Shown: positions 36,301 through 46,561 of the stretch, piece after piece
Numbering within the stretch: the first letter of the stretch is position 1
Layout of the letters: every line of letters begins with the position of its first letter
NCBI GenBank assembly: GCA_002751075.1
Contig: NAOQ01000149.1
Location: 1,323 to 47,883, forward strand
Direction: 5' to 3'
Origin: Ichthyophonus hoferi
Taxonomy: Eukaryota > Opisthokonta > Ichthyosporea > Ichthyophonida > Ichthyophonidae
Length of the DNA stretch: 46,561 bases
Program-made: the position numbers and the translations under genes
Notes under the pieces: generated by a model
The model's input: the letters and a program-made list of their open reading frames with translations, nothing else
Told to the model about the DNA's origin: nothing
Databases searched by the model: none

Positions 36301-39300
36301 CACCTATTATCCATATATAGACCTATACCTTTCCTACCATTTACTGGATATACCACACACCACACTCTAGTGGTCTGAAACCATACTTACGCTAGGCGTG
36401 TCAACAGGGGATGCAATCAATCAAGCATTAATATGGCCTGACAACGTGGCGTCATTGGGTATTGCTGCCGGCAAGTGTCCCAAAGAGGGCAATCTACAAC
36501 GTCATGTGGCTCGTGGCTTTGAAAATTTTGCATTGCATAGTAAGACTCTACAGTTAATATATATATATATATATATATATATGTCTTTATATCTGTTTAC
36601 CTCTTAAATTGGATATGTTTATATGTTTATATGTTTATATACCATAAGGGCCGCCATTCTATATATTATTATGTATACATACATACATGCATACTCATAC
36701 ACATATACGTACATACATACATACATACATACATACATACATACATACATACATACATACATACATACAGATCTTTATGAATTTATGCATATACACAGAT
36801 ACGTAAACGCTACTACCCACCATATGGTTTTTCTGTACCTGTCTAAGTGATTATAGAGGATTAAATAGTTCAATATGTTATTATATTATATTATAGTATA
36901 CTAAAGTACATTATATTTAATTGTGCCATGTTCATACGTTTATTGGTGTACAAAACACCAAGATCATATTGTGTTTTATAATTATATCAAGCCGAGCTAG
37001 AAACATCCATTTACATAAAAGTATACAAGAGGTATAGGAGTTAAATTGTAAGTGTCTTTATTATGACATTATTATAACATTTTTGTATTATTATTATCCT
37101 TAGTATATCTTTCTCTTACCTATCTCATATGTATTACTCGTTACTTTTATGGAGGTTATAAATTTTGGATTTAATTGTATTGTAGTATAATGTTATAGAA
37201 TACAGTAAAAGATCAGAGAATGTAATATATTATATATAGTAATATCCTATATTGTGATTTCATATAATCTACTATATTTCACTATACTATAGTCTGATAT
37301 AAGCTATGTATATGTATAGCATACCACTATATCCCCTTTCATACTTAAATTTGCTATTTATAATCATGAACAGAACACAAACGAAGTCGCATTGTGTCTG
37401 AATTACCTGCCATGATGAGTCGACTAGTGACGTCACCCCAAGATGACGTACATATGTATACCTTTAGAGCCATAGAGAACCTTATTGTAGCAGAGGATAT
37501 ATGTAAGTATATACCGGCCCACCTGGATACATCAATCATTAGGTATATTGAATATACTAGGTTTGCTATTTTGAAACGTATATCTGTATGTTTACTAGGC
37601 ATTATATAATAATATTAGTAATAATAATAATAATAATAATGGTTATAATGAAGGTGAACAATAACAGAGCTCCATTAAATATCCAAATAATACACAAGCA
37701 CATATATACCTAATATAGTAATACATATCTAATATAGTAATACATGCCTAATATAATAATATATACCTAATATAGTATTACATACCTAATATAGAGTATT
37801 GCATACCTAATATAGTATTACATTACATACCTAATATATACATACACCAATACACCTTTATCCCAATTTATCCAGCGCCCTCCCCATCGCCTAGCCTACT
37901 CTTAATCTATCAAGTAGTAAATCAACAGGTGCTACAGGCGGCCTCCGCGGAGGGAAAGTGCCAACTAGTTGCACTAAGGTATCAAAGTGAAGGTTGCTAT
38001 GTGTTTTGGTAGTGTTGTATATATAGTGTATGGTATATTGTGTATAGCATGTAGTATACAGGGTATAGATGTAGTATATAGTGTATAGTATATAGTGTAT
38101 TGGATGTAGTGTATTGTATATTGTGTATAGTGTATAGTGCATATTGTATATGATGTAGTATAGTATATACTTAGTATATAGTGTATATTATATAGTATAT
38201 AAGATGTAGTATATACCTAATTATAACTCTAATTATAATAGTTTTCTGCAGACCTTGTATATTAATATTATCATTTATTTGTTAAATTAATATTAAACAG
38301 TTAGTTTATTTCTTTATGTTCACTCGTTTCTTGCAATCAATTAGATAGTACACGAGTGATATTGTATATATACATCTTTTTTCATGTTGTATTTATTATT
38401 GGAATTAACCCACCAACAATGCATTCTCTCTCCTATTATCTTACAGGATATTAAAACGAATAGCCTTTAATGGATCAATAGATCTCAGTGATAAGGCCCA
38501 CCAACTACTGACTTTACATCAATCAGTGTTGGCTGACCTATCATTGCCCGTGTCGTTACCACCAGCATCACCTGTTAGTGGTTCAAAATAATCATGGCTG
38601 CTTTTTCATCTATCTCCCCATATATATATATGTCTACTAGTAGTAATAGTAGAAATAGTAATAGTAATAGTAATAGTAATAGTAATAGTAATAGTAATAG
38701 TTGTAATAATTGAGTGGGTAGCAGTACTAATGATATTGAAATAGTAATATGAACAGTAATAGTAGTGAATATATTTTAACCGTAAAACAGAAAGAAAAAC
38801 AGGGGTTATACATAGAATGCGAACCATATAGCATATAGTCAACCACAATCTACCTATCAATCCTTTGTACAATAAAAAAGTGCTAACATACACCACTTCC
38901 ATATATATATATACAGATACATACAACAATACATATACTAATATGGTCTGGGTACAGGCATCACCACCGCCTATACACCAATCAACGAGTTCTTGTAACG
39001 CAACCACAAGAGGTATCTTACTGGTCCCGGCCCTAGTGTTACTCTATGTCTTTGTTTTTATGTATTCATATGGATTTATATGTATGTATATGTGTTTATG
39101 TTGTTTATATGTGTTAGTATGACCCAGTGTATTTCTAATATCTGAACAGTTATGGTAGCTCAGAGAGATATAGAGTGTACTGTATGTTTTTAGCAAATTG
39201 GTTCTTCTTAGTCTATTCATTTTATCACACCTTACCATTCTTGTGAAAGATTGTTTTGGGGTTACTATGTACATTGATGCTTTATATTCATTAATCGTAG

Positions 39301-40779
39301 TTTAATGCATACTATATCCTAATTATTCATTATATGCACAGTGCTCTATTGCTTTGCGTGATAGTATTACATCATAAAGGATTATTAAGGTATATTATTA
39401 TCAAGGTTTATAATAATATGAATAATAGTAATAATTAAAATAATATTATCAACAACCACAACAACAACAACAACAACAGTAATAATCATAATTGTTTTTT
39501 TTTTTGTATTAATACCATTGTCAATATTACCAATTATAATAAACAAAACATTTAATCATTCTAACCCTAGAAATCATACAGATGAGTTGACACAGAGTCC
39601 CTTACCACCGACCTGCGACACATCTATCTGGGAGCGAGATAGTAATAAGTTTGAACAAGAACAAACAGGTGTGTATCTATGTGTTTAATGCTGATAGCTG
39701 TATATGTGTTTTTCATTTTGAGTTAGCATTTAAGGGGCTTCACTATCATCATGTATATGTACATAGATTGAAGATATATATATATTTATATATATAAGTC
39801 TATATACCTCACATCATGTATACGTATATGCATATTGCTGGGTGATTGTTGCATAATTAACAGGTTATATATATATCCAGTACTGTGTTGTTATTATTAT
39901 TTAGATAGAACAATGAGAGAGAGACAGGTAGATAGACAGAAGATGAAAAATCAACTCGAGTAAGTCGAGATCTGTATCTTGTCATTGGATCCCATATTTG
40001 TTACTAACATTTATCAAGCAATCACATTACATACAAATACATGTATTTATACTCCAATTGGCACATTGGATCATATGAAACATGTAGTAAGTTGTGATAC
40101 GGTAATATTGATGGTATACAATATACGAGACATCTAAATATAATGACTGATTTATAATCCTTTAAACACAAGTGTTCTATTGGATTATGTATTTATTCTT
40201 ATTTTATTGATCCAATGATATGGGAGTATCATGGTTTTGCATACCTATTTCCACATTATATATATATTTGAGTAAACCTTCAGTGGTATATTAAATAATA
40301 ATACAATTGGCCATATCTATTGACTTATAACTATTTTATCATATGTTTTAAGTGTGAGGTATATCTCTAGTTGTACAAATTCTGCTATCATCTAACATAA
40401 GATGGTATAAAGGGCAAGGATTGGCTGAAGAGACGCACAGTGGAAACCCTATTTTAAACGGGGACATCTCCAATGATGACAATTCTAGCGATAGTGAGTA
40501 TATTAAAATTAGCTAGCTACCACCACCATTACCAGACCATCATATCTTTATATAATCACTTCTTCCCTCTTTCCTTAGCTCCTATGGTTGATAGATTTAC
40601 TTGTGTTTACAACTTCTAGTAAATTTATTGTTGTCATTTCAACCAAGATATGACGTTGCTGTATTTTACGATGTTTCTTATATTTCTAATCATTCGCTCA
40701 ACATATAGCTATAAGCTGATATATTATACTAGCAGCCAATCCTCAAGAAGGACTAGAGGCCTCCCCTTTAACCTATTAA
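30336..40779 (+). CDS. FYVE zinc finger plus armadillo-repeat protein
   Basis: Eighteen exons: 30336-30547, 30972-30988, 31255-31330, 31829-31937, 32462-32587, 33207-33274, 34688-34810, 35131-35262, 35491-35622, 36408-36539, 37374-37502, 37876-37978, 38447-38573, 38958-39012, 39582-39668, 39905-39959, 40402-40493 and 40736-40779 (TAA), ~605 residues visible. All junctions keep phase except 33274/34688, where another exon or donor is needed. A complete FYVE finger comes first: WMID, the basic RKHHCRQCG patch (split by a 17-nt exon), FCRQC and TRICQEC, with all four Cys pairs. Such fingers bind PI3P on endosomes. About seven armadillo-type helical repeats follow (e.g. FASGAIYNLARHG, AELAAKALTGISSN, IRSAAKSLAYLSMAA, TYAACAIANLAAIG). 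The tail is charged, with an RQVDRQKMKNQLE helix and an acidic end. No initiator ATG is visible, so the 5' end is unresolved. Isoforms stopping at 38591 or 40516 are possible. Likely role: endosomal adaptor. Confidence 0.85.
33500..33908 (+). repeat. Intronic GTAAGT/GATA tetranucleotide array with a 116-bp higher-order unit
   Basis: About 400 bp of GTAA, GTAG and GATA units lie in the intron after the exon ending at 33274. The hexamer GTAAGT, the ideal animal 5' splice site, occurs about 28 times on the sense strand, often as AGGTAAGT. A longer unit marked by AGATATACAGCT starts at 33515, 33631 and 33747, exactly 116 bp apart each time. Confidence 0.9.
35808..36010. repeat. Degenerate TATTATAT array in a FYVE-ARM intron
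   Basis: About 200 bp of TATTATAT, TTATATTG and TATTGTAT units occur here. The 76-codon ORF over it is an artefact. Confidence 0.75.
36556..36775. repeat. AT dinucleotide and CATA tetranucleotide microsatellites
   Basis: An (AT)n run at 36556-36582 follows the donor of the exon ending at 36539 within 20 bp. A near-perfect ACAT array lies at about 36674-36769. Confidence 0.85.
37680..37850. repeat. TACCTAATATAGTAATACA tandem repeat
   Basis: Six or seven imperfect copies of a ~28-30-bp unit (ACATACCTAATATAGTA-like) precede the exon starting at 37876. Confidence 0.7.
38005..38225. repeat. TATAGTGTATAGTATA array in a FYVE-ARM intron
   Basis: About 200 bp of TATAGTGTA, GTAGTATAT and TGTATTG units begin soon after the donor at 37979. 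The minus-strand ORF here is an artefact. Confidence 0.75.
38638..38702. repeat. AGTAAT hexanucleotide repeat
   Basis: A run of about ten AGTAAT units lies in the intron after the exon ending at 38573. It would be 3' UTR of the isoform stopping at 38591. Confidence 0.8.
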
Positions 40780-40951
40780 TACGAAGGCCCAATAGATCCC
40801 TCTGCTTGACTCTCTACCTCCAATCACCAATAGTTATAACGATAGCCAACCACAATGGACTATTAATAGTACATATTTTATGTATAAATTGTCCATAGAT
40901 GGCTAGTCAGAGGGGCTTGTATATGTTTATATATATATATGCTTGTATATC

Positions 40952-40957
40952 AATAAA
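40952..40957 (+). terminator. Poly(A) signal AATAAA of the FYVE-ARM gene
   Basis: AATAAA lies about 170 nt after the last stop (40777-40779). Further AATAAA copies occur near 41039 and 41084. Confidence 0.45.
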
Positions 40958-41506
40958 CCTTTTAGTATAGGTACGACATGCTGAAATCGATGTGGTTAGT
41001 AATGCAGGATTATAGTGGTGTAGTACAGGAACGTACACAATAAAGATACTAGATATCATATATGTATATCCTACCTAGTTACAATAAACAAACCACCTCT
41101 ATCCACTATAGTCGTATACCCCTCCTCTCACCTACAAAATATAAAGATCCTTTATCCATGTAATTGAATAATATATTTTCAACATGTATATATAATTAAA
41201 ATGAATGGAATGGTAAAGGGTATGTTGTTGTACTTTTCTGATTTTAAAATCTTATCTTTAAATTAGTCCGTCGTTGTAAGTTCTTGAAGAACATATAAGC
41301 CTTTTATAATCCTTTTTAAACAATTTAATCCATCTATATAATTGAATGCTTCGTTTGTCTAGATTAATAATTGATATACATACATTGAAGTTTTATTAGC
41401 GAGATATGTATAATTACCTACGATAAAATATATTTGAATCAATTTAAAAAAGCAATGCTTACATGTTTCTGCTGGCATTCCATGCAATATTCCTAGGATT
41501 AAAGTG

Positions 41507-41547
<41 letters not shown>

Positions 41548-41562
41548 TAATGAGCATTTAAT
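40958..41562. other. Intergenic between convergent genes
   Basis: This is AT-rich sequence ending in an (AT)n(GT)n microsatellite at about 41507-41548. No gene is seen. Confidence 0.5.
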
Positions 41563-42192
41563 CTAATTTATCAATACTTTATTTAGCCATCTCGATAGTT
41601 TATCTTCATTATAAGGAAATTTAAAACTTTTATAAGCTGGATAGTGTATTCCAGTCCAATATGTGATATAGTGTAGTATCGCACATACCATAAGGCCTAT
41701 GTCTGAGCCACTGTATGCTGGAGTAACAGTGATGGATGTGACGTATAGGCAGTCCAAACAATAGTCCTTGAATAGATAGGGTATAGGAGGTAGGCATAAA
41801 CCATTGTAGGGCTGTACCTCTAAATGTAAGTGACAGTACACTTAATATATACGTTTACCTAGCATAACCCTTAGTCTAGATCTCAAATAATCAGCTGATA
41901 GTTCTTGTATGCAAGATAAATATATGTATATTATATTATATATATATATATAGTTTCATTGTAGTCAACAGGGTATAAATGACAGTAGCATGTATAAATA
42001 TAATTGTAGTCATCCTATGTTTTATTTAGGGGCACACTGTACCTTCCGTCACAAACATTTCCCAGTTGGATTACTATTTGTAAAGCGGTTCATAATGTGA
42101 CACTTGTCTCTGTCACCAGCTAAGTATTCTAATGTGATCAGGCACCATGTATTTATATACACCAGTACGGTAGGGCATGACATATAGGTCAT
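41563..42192 (-). CDS. Small two-exon gene of unknown function
   Basis: Exons 42192-42117 and 41819-41563 (TAG) join in phase (GTGACA donor, ACATTTAG acceptor). They give 110 residues if the ATG at 42192 is the start. The protein is rich in aromatic residues and cysteine: TVLVYINTWCLITLEYLA, then GLCLPPIPYLFKDY, a central SGSDIGLMVCAILHY and a charged end, EDKLSRWLNKVLIN. I recognise no family. The ATG sits exactly after a TTTAG acceptor, so this may instead be an internal exon and the gene may begin upstream, possibly with the exon at 44926-45072, whose phase fits. The hexamer AATAAA occurs inside the last codons (Leu-Asn-Lys). Confidence 0.5.
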
Positions 42193-42930
42193 CTAAAGTT
42201 CATTATGTAAATCATGTGTTGGTAATGTTGCGTTTAAATGCGTGATAAGTCGCCAATAAAGAAGACTTGATGACGTGATGGGTTGCTGAATGTAGTCTCA
42301 TATATCTATATTATAATGTGGAGAATTCACTGGCTAATAGTATTTTTGAAAAGGGAATCATGGTTGTTAATTAGATTAACAACACAAATACACTATCTTT
42401 CAATACATATACCCCCACCACCGGCTAAATCATACACTTATAAACAACGAAAGAATACACTATATTATATATAGATATTAAATTAATCAATCATAACAAT
42501 TAACTACTAAAGTCAAATCAAATGAATAACTACCCCTATAACAAGAGAATTATGCAATGGGAAGGGTCTACCAAAGGGACATACACCTTATAGAGTGCTC
42601 ATATTCTCTGCTGTTAAGATAAAAGTTCATACAAACAAGTGTACAAACTGAATAAATAAAACAGTTCAACAATAAACAAAACAGGCTGGTTCAAGTATTA
42701 ACAGATGTATATATGGGGGTAGATAAGTGGTTTGACATAACAAAACACATACATATACATACATAACCCTGCTGCATAATCAATCACACATATTCCCTAA
42801 CCTATACACGTAAGCCCCATCTCCCTTGGTATAACTTAACTTCAAAGTATATACTAATCTAGTCGCTAGATCAGTTGATCAACATACATCAATGTGTTGA
42901 TTAGTAGAAATAAATTTTAAACTCAAGCTC
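42193..42930. other. AT-rich interval, no gene recognised
   Basis: A 63-codon plus-strand ORF at 42283-42474 has no domain or splice support. A 24-nt exon-like piece near 42590 (minus) has good splice sites, but it leads to a stop when joined to the exon at 42192. Confidence 0.4.
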
Positions 42931-44714
42931 TTATTGGCCTTCCGAATCACTCTCTTCCTCGGTGCCCTCTTCACTTATTTCATCATTTGCACCATCATAG
43001 TCTGTCATGTCTTGTGCTTCTAACAGTCCTTTCTCTTTAAGCACCCGCTCCATTACTGTGTGGCAATAGATAGATAAATAGATAGAGACAGATGAAATAA
43101 CCCTTAGTGGCTAGAATGATGTACATAAATTACAACAAATATCGGCCTATGCTATGCTATCTTACACTAGCATAACTCCTATCCTATTATAGCCAAACAC
43201 AAAAACAAAATTCAAAAAACAGTTTTGGAAAGAAATGGATATACATTATCATAACTTACTGTAATATCATATAATCTTATGCAATATCATGATAACATTC
43301 CCGCCAAAGCAAATAAATTTTATCCATCCAATGTAACAAATAATGATAAGCCCAGTAAGAGTATATATTAAAAAACATACAGTTTAATCCATTCCAATCA
43401 TTAGCCTGATATAAAATGTTAACCGGTTATTCAAACCAATAATATGTGAGTTGGCTTTATCGGGGGTGTATATGACATCACCATTATGCATTAAGACTGT
43501 CATATATACTAATACTATCATATTTTATCATACATACATACGTATATAGACGATAATGCTCATATTGGTGATATGTAATAATATGGTAGTATCTATCTAT
43601 GTAGTTGAATACCCATCAAATTATAATAGCAGTGGGTGTAAGAGTATGATAGGAAATGAAACAATTCCCTTAGCCAATTGTAAACGTACGCTGCCATGCA
43701 TTATAACTAATCCAATCAAGAGGCACGTTTAAAATATTGATATAAACGGAAATGAGTATATATTATAACATAGTATTGTCCTATATACTCAATTCTATAA
43801 TATATAATTTACACATATACATATCTATGTCTATTTGTCTATACATATTCTAAATAAATAATAAAATATGGTTAAGGTAAGTATGTTACTACACTTACTA
43901 TATTACTATATTACTTTCACAAATAAGCCTAGAGAATATGATACATACAGTCCAGCAACACGTTGTTCTCAGTCATATCTATCGGTGTCTTTCCAGAGAA
44001 GTCTTTCTGTGTAATATCGGCTTCGTGTTCAATAAGGTAGGTGGCCATCATAACATTGTCCTGTGTGAAGAGATACAGAGACGTCAGAGTAGAAGAGAGA
44101 GGAGAGGTATGTAATAGATAGTAGGTCACTATAAACTTTAACTAGCAAGATGATACCAAATTATTTTATGATTTAATTGATACTTCAAGCTAGGCAGCAT
44201 ACAACAACTATATGGTTGATAATGAAAGTCTCACTTGCATTAGATAGATAATATAGCCATAGACTGAGCGGTAATGTATTTTAAGCTCAATCACAAGTAC
44301 AAATTTGATTAAACAGATCTTAACCATATAAACTCCGTTGACTCACATAAGTACACTTTATCCAACAACCTCTCCAATATTTTTGATATTGAGATAGGGT
44401 AATCTCAATTAGTAAAGATTCTAGCATACTGTTAGACCTAGCCCTATATATCTATATAGTGTCGTAACAGAACACATACATATACATACAATGACATTCG
44501 GCCTATCAATAAGTAGATGGTGTACTAGTAAGGAAATACTATAAAATAATATAGTTAGGTTATACTATAATAAAAAGAAGAATGAAGTCCCCAACTAACA
44601 TCAATGACAGCATAATGCAGGGAACCACAGGCCTCAAAGTTGGTAGCGTTGACATTAGCACCCTTCTCTACTAGGAAAACTAGTAGGTCATTATGCCCTG
44701 TATATACAAGTGTA

Positions 44715-44753
<39 letters not shown>

Positions 44754-45762
44754 GTGTGTGAGTAAGTGATAATGCATATGCGTGGACATAGGCAAGTAGG
44801 CGCCTCTACATGATCTAGATATGGTTGTCAGTCTGATTGAAGTAAGACTATTGCAATAGGTATAGGTGTATCTAGATAGTCTAGACTATATATATATATA
44901 TATTCCTACACGTACAACTATATACCTGGTACAATTCTACACAGCTAGCTATCCAATACTTGGGGAGTGTTTTATTGGTATAATAAGGTATGTTTGTGTA
45001 GTCAAATGACTTAACCATTGCCCACGTTAATCCTATTTGACAGATCTGTTCTAAGCATCTCCAATCAACCATAGGTACATATAAAGATATAGAAAGCGGG
45101 GAATAATATTAAATACTATTGGTAAACATCAACGAATAAGGAAGTGGTATATATAATGATATATTACCTAATAAGGCAGCTAAGATAAGAGGGGTAAATC
45201 CCAGGGCATTGACAGTATCAATAGAATGAGGTCTGGCCTTGAGGTAAGAGTCCACCTCATCGACGTTACCTAGATACACCAATAAAAAACAAAAATTAAA
45301 TAATGAGTATGGAATAATCCAATAGCAATTGATGGTTAGTACATAGAACATTATACTTATAAAGCCAGAGCATATTTCGCAGTATATTCGTATTGTATAG
45401 CGTTTAGTACTAAAATAAACGATGCATACTAGCAGGCGCGCTAGTTCACATAAATATAAATTAATTATAGCCCCTGTATGATTGGTATGTAAATATATTA
45501 GAATTCATATGCATATACCAGTTCTTCTAATTACTTTATTTACCTATGTTAATTATGGTCTTTTAAACACATACATACATACATATTTATACACGTATTA
45601 ACACGTACATGCATACACACACGTATAGATATAGTTGCAAACATATCATATAGCTCCCTGTCATCCCTTGTCCCCACCTTCTCTCACGGCATCCCATAGA
45701 TCTATCACATCCGGGAATTGTACTTTACGTGTTGTCAATGCTTGCTTCACCCGCCCTAACAT
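42931..45762 (-). CDS. Ankyrin-repeat protein with acidic tail
   Basis: Five exons, 45762-45678, 45269-45168, 44697-44600, 44060-43949 and 43055-42931 (TAA), join in phase to give 173 residues. After a short lead (RKVQFPDVIDLWDAVREG) come about three ankyrin repeats: NVDEVDSYL then LGFTPLILAALLGHNDLLVF; KGANVNATNFEACGSLHYAV; and a third with LIEHEADITQKDFSGKTPID. TPL and GAN-VN at the repeat turns are diagnostic. A helix, MERVLKEKGLLEAQD, leads into a strongly acidic end (EISEEGTEEESDSEG). The family is protein-binding; the size, layout and acidic end resemble small soluble ankyrin proteins such as the ANKRD45/V-1 type, but no orthologue is claimed. The start ATG is the first in frame. Ser-Leu-Leu-Glu codons upstream are open, so an earlier exon is possible. 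Confidence 0.82.
44703..44762. repeat. GTATGT hexanucleotide microsatellite
   Basis: A GTATGT/GTGTAT run lies in an ankyrin-gene intron, immediately upstream (in sense) of the exon starting at 44697. Confidence 0.85.
44926..45072 (-). CDS. Stray exon inside an ankyrin-gene intron
   Basis: A 49-codon stretch from an ATG at 45072 ends at a CAG|GTATAT donor in phase 0. The peptide begins MVDWRCLEQICQIGLTWAMV and ends YWIASCVELYQ; its composition is protein-like and cysteine/aromatic-rich. It cannot join the ankyrin exons in phase. It does fit phase 0 to the exon at 42192, whose peptide has similar composition. It may therefore be the 5' exon of that small gene, with ankyrin exons lying in its intron, or a duplicated remnant. 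Confidence 0.35.
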
Positions 45763-46561
45763 AGGTTCAGCGACATTTTCTAGTAAACTTTAATATATAA
45801 ATCATAGGTATATACTGACTTGGAAGGCACACCTCCCTTTCTCATCCCAATATTTGTTAAAAAAGAACAGTGAGAGGCTATATATCATGTAATGCAAAGA
45901 GTCGACGAACATAATAGAAATCCACACTATTTTAATTAATTCTTAATTAACACCACCAATGATAGAGTTAGTGTCGAACATGGTAATTAAAGAACTATCA
46001 TTCTATTATTAAAAACATTCCATACTTAATTCGTATTACTATTCTATATTAGTAATGATGATACTCTATTTAATTAGGACAAGCATGACGTAATTATAAT
46101 GACTCGTGTTTATCACGTGACCAACTATACCATGGAGCGCCAATAGCAACTACATACTAAAGATATTACAGCTAACAAAAATAGAACTAAGCACTGGTAA
46201 GGAAAGAGAGGATGATGGATGTATATGAAAAGGGCTAGCCAATAGTATTATAGTGCTACATATAGTCTAATAGGACACATAGGAGTGTATAGCCTATCTA
46301 TAGATTGGCTACAGATCAGTAACTTATATAAAAGATATGTATTTAATTGGACGCCAATAATCGACGGTTACTATAGTTGCCTTAGTACAAATCGGGTTAT
46401 ATTTTAATATAAACATAATAATATCAAACCAATGGGCAACGATACATATATATGCGTAAAAATCAAGTATGCATACACGAATAAGTAAAACAAAAATATG
46501 AGGCAATTTTTTTATATTTTATATTTTTAATTTTGGACTATGATTGGTAGTGCTAATAGTA
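45763..46561. other. Intergenic, AT-rich
   Basis: This region is upstream of the ankyrin gene and presumably includes its promoter. Only short chance ORFs are present, including 46324-46506. An inverted TTAATTAATTCTTAATTAA tract lies near 45933. Confidence 0.4.

Noticed and set aside
40650-40898. 82-codon plus-strand ORF
   Set aside because: It overlaps the last FYVE-ARM exon in another frame. The phase-compatible reading from 40736 stops at 40779.
1-46561. tRNA, rRNA, origin or bacterial operon features
   Set aside because: No cloverleaf, rRNA core motif, Shine-Dalgarno-led gene string or compact operon was seen.

Overview
The window is eukaryotic DNA. It is AT-rich, crowded with microsatellites, and carries short exons separated by small GT–AG introns. 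Seven or eight spliced genes can be assembled by keeping splice phase across exons. Gene density, intron sizes and domain content look like an early-branching animal, most likely a sponge; that is inference, because no species-diagnostic sequence was checked. No tRNA, rRNA, CRISPR array or bacterial operon was seen.

Layout. 0-3.5 kb: the first 29 codons of a bacterial-type hybrid peroxiredoxin (minus, cut by the edge) and an unassigned last exon (minus, 2384-2532). 3.5-6.7 kb: a coiled-coil gene (plus) with two related alternative 3' exons. 8.5-11.4 kb: old Ty1/copia-like remnants (minus) holding two related gag segments. 12.4-15.1 kb: a complete four-exon short-chain dehydrogenase (plus, 344 aa) most like the WWOX/retinol dehydrogenase group. 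17.0-24.4 kb: a 14-exon minus-strand gene for a ~551 aa protein with four predicted membrane segments followed by a P-loop GTPase domain resembling immunity-related (IRG) GTPases. 26.5-29.3 kb: a six-exon minus-strand gene (268 aa) resembling family-2 glycosyltransferases. 30.3-40.8 kb: an 18-exon plus-strand gene joining a complete FYVE zinc finger to a long armadillo-repeat array. 41.6-45.8 kb: a small two-exon unknown gene and a five-exon ankyrin-repeat gene (both minus), with a stray exon inside an ankyrin intron.

Organisation. The dehydrogenase and the membrane GTPase converge. The glycosyltransferase-like gene and the FYVE-armadillo gene are divergent and share about 1 kb of upstream DNA. 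The FYVE-armadillo gene converges with the small unknown gene. There is no evidence that these genes form one pathway, although the membrane GTPase and the PI3P-binding FYVE protein would both act at membranes.

The most interesting points are the four-TM plus IRG-like GTPase architecture, the FYVE-ARM fusion with a 17-nt microexon inside the FYVE signature, and an intronic array with about 28 copies of the 5' splice-site consensus GTAAGT on the sense strand. Exon models were built by eye from splice sites, phase and protein sense; none is supported here by transcripts or database searches.
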